From assembly GCF_002240415.1 (NCBI RefSeq), contig NZ_CP020028.1, positions 1,094,001 through 1,158,000 on the forward strand: a stretch of 64,000 nt of DNA, written 5' to 3'. The notes under the pieces were generated by a model, which was given only the letters and a program-made list of their open reading frames with translations, was not told where the DNA came from and made no database searches. Below are positions 57,915 to 64,000 of the stretch, piece after piece. A program made the position numbers and the translations under genes. This DNA comes from Paenibacillus kribbensis. Its GTDB lineage: Bacteria > Bacillota > Bacilli > Paenibacillales > Paenibacillaceae. How positions within the stretch are numbered: position 1 is the stretch's first letter; every line of letters starts with the position of its first letter.

Positions 57915-58633
57915 GGCGTTTGTTCGCGGTCTGTCAAAAAGAACTGCAGGCCTATTTGTGGACACCCACGACGTATTTTGCGCTGGCAGTGTACATGCTG
58001 CTGACGGGGTTGCTTTTTTATACGAACTTTGTTATGTATCAGCCGAGTATTCTGGACTATCGGTTAGTGCTTGGTGATACGCTGTCCATGCTGGTGTTTG
58101 TCGTTCCGCTGCTCACGATGCGGCTGGTTGCGGAGGAATTCAGGCAGGGGACAGATGAACTGCTGCTTACCTCACCTGTAAGTGTGACGGAAATAATTAT
58201 AGGTAAATTTTTGGCGTCGCTGGGTATGCTGTTCATTTTGGTGCTGTGCAGTCTGGCGTATCCGGTCGTGATGTCCTTTTATGGGTCGCTGGACTGGACG
58301 CTGGTGTTTACATCTGTGATCGGTCTGTTTATGCTGGGCGCAGCCATGATGGCGATCGGCTTGTTCGCTTCGACGCTTTCACAGCATCAGATGATGTCGG
58401 CGGTCGTCAGCTTTATTATTTTACTTGTGTTTTGGATGCTGGATTCGTTTGGTGGACAAACGGGCGCAGCTGCGACGGTACAGCAATGGCTGGAGCCTTT
58501 TTCACTAACCGCACGGTTTGACAGTTTCACCAAAGGATTGCTGAACGGAGCCGATGTGTTGTACTACGTAACGATAGCGGCACTCTTTTTGCTGTTCAGT
58601 ATCCAGGTCGTCGAACGAAAACGGTGGAGGTGA
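57911..58633 (+). CDS. ABC-2 type permease (GldF-like)
   Basis: 240 residues with six membrane segments: about 15-40, 52-75, 100-130, 135-162, 170-190 and 215-235. The MRLVAEEFRQGTDELLLTSPVS loop is characteristic of ABC-2/GldF permeases. It overlaps the ATPase gene by 4 bp (ATGA) and the next frame slightly, so the four genes are coupled. Membrane partner of the GldA-like ATPase. Confidence 0.88.
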   Translation: MRRLFAVCQKELQAYLWTPTTYFALAVYMLLTGLLFYTNFVMYQPSILDYRLVLGDTLSMLVFVVPLLTMRLVAEEFRQGTDELLLTSPVSVTEIIIGKFLASLGMLFILVLCSLAYPVVMSFYGSLDWTLVFTSVIGLFMLGAAMMAIGLFASTLSQHQMMSAVVSFIILLVFWMLDSFGGQTGAAATVQQWLEPFSLTARFDSFTKGLLNGADVLYYVTIAALFLLFSIQVVERKRWR

Positions 58634-58638
58634 TCAGG

Positions 58639-60030
58639 ATGAAAAAATGGCTGGGTCATACAAATAGTGTGGTGCTATCGGTTGCAGCTGCAGGTATTTT
58701 TATTTTGCTGACGTTATTTCTGCGTTCGTTGGGAGGCTTTCAGCTGGATTTGACGGCAGGCAAGCAGTATACGCTGTCTGACCAGACGTTAACGGCTATT
58801 CAGGGAGTGAAGGAAGAGGTACGAATGATTGCCTTTACCGTATCCACTTCACAAAATCAGAAGCTGAACCGGGATGTTACAGATATGCTGGGTGAATACG
58901 CGAAGCGTAACAGCAAGCTCAAGGTCGAGCAATACGATCTGAATCAGGAACCAGTGCTGGCCAAGCAATATGGTGTTAACGCAGCATCTATTGTGTTGGT
59001 GCAGGGTGAAAAGAAACGGGTAATAGATATTGGGAGTCTATTTACGCAAGCACAGGGGAGTGGTGAAGGAGCTTACCAGTTTACGGGTGAAGAAAAGCTG
59101 ACCAGTGGACTTTTGGGGCTGTCCTCTACTCGTCAGGGAAAAGTGGTTTTTCTGACCGGACATGAGGAAATTCCTTTATCTCAAATGACCGAACTCAGCG
59201 GATCATTGGCACAGGATAATGTAAAAACAGAAGAAGTACAGCTCAATCGGGCTGGCAGTGTGCCTAAAGATGCATCTGTGTTGGCTATTGTCGGGCCACA
59301 AAGGGATATTAGCACAACAGAGCTGAAGAGTATCCGTACGTATCTGAACGGCGGTGGAAAGCTTTTTATGGCGTTGGGCTTTCATCCGAATATGGGATCC
59401 GACTGGAAAAACCTTGATGCCCTGGCAACGGATTATGGAGTGAAGGATACGCATGCGATTGTGGTGGATCAGGAGCAGACGAATACGCTTGGGCCTCTCT
59501 GGACGGTTCCTGCCTTCGGCAGTCATGCAATCACCGATAAGCTGGCAGCCTCCAATCTGTACCCGGTTCTTTCGCTGTCTATTGCTTTACAGGCGGGAGA
59601 GCAAAAGAATTGGCAGACTACGTCTTTGCTAAAATCTTCTGCCGCCAGCTATGGTGAAACGAATATTCAGGGGCTGCTGAACAACGAAACGCAGAAGGAT
59701 GCCAAGGACCCGCAGGGGCCGCTTGATCTGGGTTACGCGGTAGCTGGGAAAGACGGCAAGCCCAAAGCGGTGATTCTCGGAACGTCTGCGCTTCTAAGCG
59801 ACACCGAGATCAGCACGGGAGGAAATCGGGATTTTGTGCTGAACAGTCTGAATTATGTGCAGGAACACTCGGATGGACTTACCATTCGGCCTCGTCAGGA
59901 GCAGAATTACAAGGTAGCCTATTTGACTCCCGTGCAAGCGAAAACGATATTGACCATATCCGTCATCGGATTGCCGTTGCTGTTCGCGGTCATCGGAATC
60001 TTATTATGGTGGAGGCGAAGAAGAGCATGA
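58639..60030 (+). CDS. GldG-like ABC auxiliary membrane protein
   Basis: 463 residues. One membrane segment near the N-terminus (about 12-34), a large extracytoplasmic ABC-transporter auxiliary domain (DLTAGKQYTLSDQTL, VVFLTGHEEI, LFMALGFHPN) and a C-terminal membrane helix followed by a WWRRRRA end. In Flavobacteria GldG is needed for gliding; in Firmicutes its role is unknown, so motility should not be assumed. GGAGGTGATC serves ATG 58639 rather than GTG 58624. Confidence 0.85.
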   Translation: MKKWLGHTNSVVLSVAAAGIFILLTLFLRSLGGFQLDLTAGKQYTLSDQTLTAIQGVKEEVRMIAFTVSTSQNQKLNRDVTDMLGEYAKRNSKLKVEQYDLNQEPVLAKQYGVNAASIVLVQGEKKRVIDIGSLFTQAQGSGEGAYQFTGEEKLTSGLLGLSSTRQGKVVFLTGHEEIPLSQMTELSGSLAQDNVKTEEVQLNRAGSVPKDASVLAIVGPQRDISTTELKSIRTYLNGGGKLFMALGFHPNMGSDWKNLDALATDYGVKDTHAIVVDQEQTNTLGPLWTVPAFGSHAITDKLAASNLYPVLSLSIALQAGEQKNWQTTSLLKSSAASYGETNIQGLLNNETQKDAKDPQGPLDLGYAVAGKDGKPKAVILGTSALLSDTEISTGGNRDFVLNSLNYVQEHSDGLTIRPRQEQNYKVAYLTPVQAKTILTISVIGLPLLFAVIGILLWWRRRRA

Positions 60031-60965
60031 GAAAATGGATACCCACAGTGCTGCTGTTAGTTGTATTGGGAGCGGGTATAATCTATGCCAAGAGCCAAAA
60101 CTTTTTTCGTGAACAAGCACCGGCGGCTCGCCAGCTGGTTCAGCTTACTAAGGAAGATATTGCGTCTTTTGCTATCACAGGGAAGGACGGCACAACGGTG
60201 GAGCTTGCACAACGTGACGGCAAATGGAGCATGAGCAAGCCACAGCCTTACCCGTTAAACGGATATACCATAGACAATTGGTTGGCTGCGATTCTGGATG
60301 TGAAGCTGGGTGAAACGGTGGAATCTTCTCCGAAGGACGTAGCCAAGTACGGAATCAGCGCTACCGATGACCGGATAGAGATCAAGACCAGGAAGGGCGA
60401 TGTGCATACCTTTGCCTTCGGTGAAACGCTACCTTCGGGAGATGCTGCTTATGTTTTATCAGATAAAAAAGAGGTAGCTTCCGTACCTATCGATACACTT
60501 TCGGGATTGCTGCTGGGTACTGCTGATTTTACAGATACAACACCGTTCGACTGGGATGATGCCAAGCTAAGCGGAATAGAGTGGGAGGGCCAGAAGGCCT
60601 CATGGATGCTTAGGTCCTCCGGTAACAGCCAAGCCGGAGACAGTGCTTCTACCTCCTGGACGCTGAACGGAAAGTCAATAGCGAGTGATACGGCGACCTC
60701 CTTGTCGCAGCAAATCAAAAACCTGGCCAGCAATCAGTCCCTGCGCAAAGCCTCCGAGCTGAGCAAGCCTGTTCACCGCTTTACGCTGAGCGTATCGCTG
60801 GATCAGGATGATTCCCAACTGGTCTATCAGGGCTGGACGCTTGCCGATGATCCGAATACTGTATGGGTCGTACCTCCACAAAGCAACTGGGCTTATGGCC
60901 TGCCAGTGGCTGACGTGAACCGTATCGAACAAAATGGGCACGACCAGGCTCAAACTAAAAAATGA
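60027..60965 (+). CDS. DUF4340 domain protein
   Basis: 312 residues. One N-terminal membrane segment (about 4-22) and an extracytoplasmic beta-rich region made of DUF4340-type repeats (VELAQRDGKWSMSKPQPYPLNGYTID, YGLPVADVNRIEQ). This family is regularly the fourth gene of GldAFG-type operons and probably completes the exporter outside the membrane. ATG 60027 overlaps the previous TGA (ATGA); GGAGG lies 11 nt upstream. The operon ends at a terminator. Confidence 0.85.
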   Translation: MRKWIPTVLLLVVLGAGIIYAKSQNFFREQAPAARQLVQLTKEDIASFAITGKDGTTVELAQRDGKWSMSKPQPYPLNGYTIDNWLAAILDVKLGETVESSPKDVAKYGISATDDRIEIKTRKGDVHTFAFGETLPSGDAAYVLSDKKEVASVPIDTLSGLLLGTADFTDTTPFDWDDAKLSGIEWEGQKASWMLRSSGNSQAGDSASTSWTLNGKSIASDTATSLSQQIKNLASNQSLRKASELSKPVHRFTLSVSLDQDDSQLVYQGWTLADDPNTVWVVPPQSNWAYGLPVADVNRIEQNGHDQAQTKK

Positions 60966-60992
60966 TGATTTTGATTTATATGAATGAACCAA

Positions 60993-61035
60993 GAGGCTCC
61001 AACGGCGAATCATCGTCGGCTGGAGCTTCTTTGTG
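60993..61035 (+). terminator. Terminator of the Gld-type operon
   Basis: GCTCCA (60996-61001) / TGGAGC (61021-61026) with an inner GGCGA/TCGTC stem, then TTCTTTGTG. Confidence 0.7.
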
Positions 61036-61108
61036 CTCGTTATTCATCAGGTTTACTGCTTTTGGAAGAAGGAGTGCCGTATATAATGAAGGTAAATTAA
61101 AAGAACCC

Positions 61109-61137
61109 TATACAACCGCTTGAAGAAATAGTATAAT
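61109..61137 (+). promoter_or_regulatory. Sigma-A promoter of the split sigma genes
   Basis: TATACA (61109-61114), 17-bp spacer, TATAAT (61132-61137). A second TATAAT stands at 61191-61196 but without a -35 at normal distance. Confidence 0.5.
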
Positions 61138-61141
61138 AAAT

Positions 61142-61157
61142 AAGAACAAATGTTCTT
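61142..61157. promoter_or_regulatory. LexA (SOS) box-like palindrome
   Basis: AAGAACA-AA-TGTTCTT is a perfect 7-bp inverted repeat. Its core AGAACAAATGTTCT fits the Firmicute LexA consensus CGAACRNRYGTTYC at 12 of 14 positions. It starts 5 bp after the -10 box, a standard repressor position. Confidence 0.5.
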
Positions 61158-61263
61158 GTTTTGGTTGTGAAATGTGTTCTCAAATTACCCTATAATATGA
61201 GGATTTTAAAGGGCTAAATCCAAACAGAAAGGGTGATTTATCATAAGTGAATGTCAGCTAACA

Positions 61264-61605
61264 TTGGTTGAACAATACCGAAAGAAATTGTACCGCATTG
61301 CTTGGAGAATTCAATATCGTGCGCGTGTACAAACCAATCATGAATTTGTAATGGAAAAGAACGAAGCCGTCGGTACTCCCTCTTTTACAGACTCTGTAAA
61401 CTCTAAAATGTATACTCTACAGCTCATCAACTCTCTACCGTCTGAGATCGGCAAAACCATCATCTTTGGCCTTTACATACTAGACAAAACCGAAGCACAG
61501 ATTGCAGGAGAGTTAAAGCTATCCCAACAGGCGGTGAATAAATGGAAAAAGAAAATGCTCAAGGAACTATCTCGGATGCTGAGTTCATCCAACTGCTCAA
61601 TTTAG
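61264..61605 (+). CDS. Sigma factor subunit with region 4 (SigO-like)
   Basis: 113 residues from TTG 61264. The C-terminal half is a sigma region 4 helix-turn-helix: LPSEIGKTIIFGLYILDKTEAQIAGELKLSQQAVNKWKKKMLKEL. The N-terminus resembles region 3. No region 2 is present, so it cannot melt a promoter on its own. The next gene supplies a region-2-like fragment. This two-gene design is that of B. subtilis SigO and RsoA. The SD AAAGGGTGA (61228-61236) lies too far from the TTG; at the right distance the in-frame codons are ATC 61240 and ATA 61243, so the true start may be a rare one. Confidence 0.7.
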   Translation: MVEQYRKKLYRIAWRIQYRARVQTNHEFVMEKNEAVGTPSFTDSVNSKMYTLQLINSLPSEIGKTIIFGLYILDKTEAQIAGELKLSQQAVNKWKKKMLKELSRMLSSSNCSI

Positions 61606-61751
61606 CACGAAGTGGGGATCAGGAGGCCATGTTCAGGATACTTCAATTGTTCGAGGAAGACATTCAGAAAACCAGCCGGTATATCCGTATGTCCCGTGAG
61701 GATGCCGTTCAAAGTATTATGACTGATTTTATCGAAGAATTACGGCAATAA
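61542..61751 (+). CDS. RsoA-like small region-2 sigma cofactor (69 aa)
   Basis: 69 residues with a helical core (FIQLLNLARSGDQEAMFRIL, LFEEDIQKTSRYIRMSREDAVQSIMTDF) like the N-terminal part of sigma factors and the small HTH_16-type proteins. B. subtilis RsoA (79 aa) is the region-2 partner of SigO and is encoded just after it, as here. The frame overlaps the region-4 gene by 64 bp, which suggests coupled synthesis of both parts. A GGTGA element precedes ATG 61542. Confidence 0.65.
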   Translation: MEKENAQGTISDAEFIQLLNLARSGDQEAMFRILQLFEEDIQKTSRYIRMSREDAVQSIMTDFIEELRQ

Positions 61752-61834
61752 TGACAGAGGCAATAATGACAAATAGCAAAAAGGTGGCCAATGGATATGA
61801 TAAGCTTGCAAAATCTGACGATTAGACACATGTT

Positions 61835-61920
61835 AAAAAGCCTGAAATCGCTCATATGGGTCTGCTTCCTGTCATGAACAGGCGCAGCCCCATATGATAA
61901 AGAGCGTTCTCAGGCTTTTA
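61835..61920. terminator. Long bidirectional hairpin terminator
   Basis: An 86-nt near-continuous hairpin: AAAAGCCTGA/TCAGGCTTTT, CGCTC/GAGCG, CATATGGG/CCCATATG and CCTGT/ACAGG nested in order. Between convergent sigma and lipase genes, with T tracts on both strands. Confidence 0.8.
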
Positions 61921-61935
61921 ATATTTCAGAATAAA

Positions 61936-63525
61936 TTAATGTACATACTTATTTCCGTCAGCATCAATATAGATGGATTGAACTGCCGTGCGGCGGTAAG
62001 GATAGCCGGCTTCCGTCGTGCCGTTAATTTCATAGGTTACGGAATAAAGACCGGGCTTGTCCGCTTTGGAAAGCTCGATTTGTCCGGTAGGGTTAACGGT
62101 TTTTTGCTGTAACGTCAAACCCTTGGGCGCTAAAGGGGTTCCTTGCTGCGGGTCACCGTAGTATTGAACCTGGTAAGTGACTTGTGTAACGGTGTTTGTG
62201 CTGTCTTTAGAATCTTGTGGTTCCAGATTCAGCTTCGGACCGACTGCATTGAACTTGTATTTTAGTTCAGGCACCTGAACGGCATGATAGCGAGCGATCA
62301 GGAGATACGCTCCTTGGTCAGCAAGCGTGACGTTCAGTTTATAGGCACCCGGTTTTGGATTTTGAATGACGGCGTTATGATGCCAGGCACCAGCAAAAAT
62401 TTCGTCATCATAACCTGCTTTCAGATTAATGATCTCGCGGGTACCGTCAGGCTTGATCAGCTCAAGCTGACTTACACGTTTATCGCTGATCCAGTCCAGA
62501 TCAATGGATTTGACACCATTTTCAATGGTGAGGATTTCGGAGGCTTTTCCATTATAGTCTCCGCCGCGGATAAAGTATGAATTGTCGATCTCACTGTAGG
62601 AGGATTGTAAAGCAGAAGCAGTCAGGGCAGATGCTGCTGAAAGTGCCTCAGCTTCCTGATTCAATGCTGGAGTGTTCGCTTGGAGGTAGGGTTGGATCAG
62701 GGAGAAGACGTAGGAGCCTGTACGAACCTTGGCATGATCCCAGGGTCCGACTTTGACCACACGTCCACCGGGAAGCTTGGCATTGTCGACGGTGACTACT
62801 CCATCATTTTTGCCAAAGGTTGAGAGGTAAAGTCCGCCCAGTATGTAGGAAGCGGTGCCGTCGGACCAGCTATCACCAGCAAACGTGAAGAATGGAATTG
62901 TAGTCGCGTTGCTGAGTGCATCGGTCTTCGATCGGAAATACTTCATATAAGATGTTTGTAAAGTAGAGGTGCCGGGATTCTGGGAGCCGATGATATCTGC
63001 CAGCCATCCGGCCCAACTGCTGTAGGCGAGGTCTGCAAGTTGTGAGCCATGATGAGGACTGCTGAGGGTGATGACACGTTGTACATAGGGGGCGGCTCCG
63101 TTATATACGAGAGCGGTTTGAGTATCTACTCCACCTTTGCTGTGGGCGATGACGATGAGCTTTTTTCCAAAGTGATTACTAATGACCTTGATTTTGTCGG
63201 CTAGAAGCTTGCCATTGTCCCACATATCCTGTGAGGTGCCGTTGGCATCGTACAGATTAATGGTGGCCGTCTGGTATCCGGCGTCACGTGCGCGCTGAAG
63301 CATATCGTTGTTATTCTTGGTCCAGACTTCAGCGCTGCTGTTCAAACCATGTACAAACAATAGTGCGGGCTTGGCAGGATCAATGCGATTAGGTGGCGGG
63401 CCTTCTGCCCAGCTCCCGGGGGCTTCTTTCGGGGGTTCAGGTGTAGTGGAGCCTGCAAAAGCGTCAACGGGGACAAGGGTGACAGATAATAAAAAAATAA
63501 GCATTAAAACGGTGATCTTTCTCAA
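61936..63525 (-). CDS. Secreted triacylglycerol lipase-like alpha/beta hydrolase
   Basis: 529 residues. A signal peptide (about 1-25, MRKITVLMLIFLLSVTL...AFA) is followed by an alpha/beta-hydrolase domain (about 45-290). Motifs are LLFVHGLNSSAEVW (oxyanion loop), the nucleophile elbow IAHSKGGVDT (G-x-S-x-G variant A-x-S-x-G) and SSPHHGSQLADLAY. Catalytic Asp/His candidates lie around KNDGVVTVDNAK and GPWDHAKV. About 230 C-terminal residues form beta-rich modules. The nucleophile motif A-H-S-K-G matches Bacillus-type lipases. TTG 63525 has AAAAGGAGG 8 nt upstream and gives the signal peptide; longer in-frame starts do not. Confidence 0.85.
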   Translation of the reverse strand: MRKITVLMLIFLLSVTLVPVDAFAGSTTPEPPKEAPGSWAEGPPPNRIDPAKPALLFVHGLNSSAEVWTKNNNDMLQRARDAGYQTATINLYDANGTSQDMWDNGKLLADKIKVISNHFGKKLIVIAHSKGGVDTQTALVYNGAAPYVQRVITLSSPHHGSQLADLAYSSWAGWLADIIGSQNPGTSTLQTSYMKYFRSKTDALSNATTIPFFTFAGDSWSDGTASYILGGLYLSTFGKNDGVVTVDNAKLPGGRVVKVGPWDHAKVRTGSYVFSLIQPYLQANTPALNQEAEALSAASALTASALQSSYSEIDNSYFIRGGDYNGKASEILTIENGVKSIDLDWISDKRVSQLELIKPDGTREIINLKAGYDDEIFAGAWHHNAVIQNPKPGAYKLNVTLADQGAYLLIARYHAVQVPELKYKFNAVGPKLNLEPQDSKDSTNTVTQVTYQVQYYGDPQQGTPLAPKGLTLQQKTVNPTGQIELSKADKPGLYSVTYEINGTTEAGYPYRRTAVQSIYIDADGNKYVH

Positions 63526-63720
63526 GCTTGAATCCTCCTTTTGTAAAATAAAGTATTTTTCCCAACCTATTATACCTGCCATCTTGTGGTAAACCATCAA
63601 TTCTATTTCATATTTACATTAAAATTTTATTTTTTCAGTCATTTTTTAGTCAGGATATCCCTAGGATTCATGGCGCATGCTATTCTCGTCACACATTTTA
63701 TATGTATGGAGGATGAGTTC

Positions 63721-64000
63721 ATGCCAGGAACTAAGAAGATCATCAGTTTGACGATTTCTGCTGCTTTACTTGCCAGCATGGCTACTTTGACAGGGTGTGG
63801 GACTGCGAAAAACGTCCGTACGAACGCTACCCGCTATAACGTGCAAAGCACACGTCCTTTGGATGGTGTGAACCGTATTGATGGTGTAAATCGTTATGGT
63901 GTGGATGGTGTAAACCGCATTGATGGTGTGAACCGTTATGGGGTTAGGTCCAACGGTGTGGACGGGGTGCCATTGAACCCGAACACCAATGTTCCCGGAC
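63721..64000 (+). CDS. Repeat-containing lipoprotein, YhcN-like (3' end outside the window)
   Basis: An ATG at 63721 with GGAGGATG upstream opens a frame still open at base 64000 (93 codons seen). The start is a lipoprotein signal: basic KK, hydrophobic core, lipobox L-T-G-C with Cys at about residue 26. Then come TRYNVQSTRP and tandem repeats of D-G-V-N-R-I/Y (DGVNRIDGVNRYGV twice, in near-identical DNA). The lipobox plus the TRYNVQ stretch recalls the YhcN/YlaJ spore lipoproteins, which are Asn/Arg-rich. The fragment is too short to be sure. Confidence 0.65.
   Translation, partial: MPGTKKIISLTISAALLASMATLTGCGTAKNVRTNATRYNVQSTRPLDGVNRIDGVNRYGVDGVNRIDGVNRYGVRSNGVDGVPLNPNTNVPG

Noticed and set aside
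61792..61878. 28-codon frame after the RsoA-like gene with an AAAGGTGG SD
   Set aside because: It runs through one arm of the long terminator hairpin and ends there, so translation is doubtful; kept only as a remote possibility.

Overview
The window looks like chromosomal DNA of a Paenibacillus, very close to P. polymyxa. The third of three tandem M4 metalloproteases reads like the known P. polymyxa neutral protease (Npr). The window also carries spore genes (YheC/YheD family, CgeB-like glycosyltransferases, a YjcZ-like microprotein), EcsAB, Firmicute-type promoters, strong AAAGGAGG ribosome binding sites and frequent GTG/TTG starts. No rRNA, tRNA, integrase, transposase or CRISPR array was found.

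Layout. 0-16 kb is mostly housekeeping and signalling: an alarmone synthetase (RelP type) bracketed by two copies of a palindromic repeat, a PHP phosphatase, a LysR regulator, CheX behind a sigma-D-like promoter, a short-chain dehydrogenase, a DEAD-box helicase, EcsAB, a KinB-like kinase, an aminotransferase, a soluble chemoreceptor, an AraC regulator, phosphatidylserine decarboxylase and a spore-coat ATP-grasp protein. 16-18.4 kb holds a glycosyltransferase and an unknown protein, both behind sigma-K-like promoters. 18.4-25.2 kb is a tandem triplication of secreted M4 proteases that share terminators and an upstream box.

25.3-47.5 kb is a large glycosylation locus that looks spore-linked. 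It has GT2, GT4 and CgeB-like glycosyltransferases, a nucleotidyltransferase, four sugar-nucleotide epimerase, dehydratase or reductase genes, three small helical proteins and a small Arg-rich protein. Several of these proteins share unusual appendages: a FliH-like Gly-every-fourth-residue helix, very basic tails, and a C-terminal 'G-x-RP' repeat. A WecB-like 2-epimerase, a CapE-like dehydratase and an RmlD-like reductase stand in a row and fit a UDP-N-acetyl-6-deoxy-L-hexosamine (QuiNAc/FucNAc-type) pathway. A more AT-rich sub-block (41.4-46.2 kb) carries four more glycosyltransferases next to a small Ala/Ser/Thr-rich protein that could be a glycosylation target.

47.6-52.2 kb is a sugar-utilisation unit: a LacI regulator, a divergent DUF4038 hydrolase with a LacI-type operator, and a beta-glucoside-type PTS EIIBCA. 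After another GT4 gene, an AT-rich unit (53.5-56 kb) has a MerR regulator divergent from DUF554 and B3/4-domain genes, with a textbook 19-bp-spacer MerR promoter. Then come a tandem array of about 184-bp units (same palindromic family as at 0.6 and 1.6 kb), a Gld-type ABC exporter operon, a split sigma-factor pair resembling SigO/RsoA behind a LexA-box-like palindrome, a secreted lipase-like hydrolase, and the start of a repeat-containing lipoprotein.

The best candidates for something undescribed are the glycine-repeat helix shared by spore glycosyltransferases and a small basic protein, the palindromic repeat family, and the split sigma pair with its candidate SOS operator.
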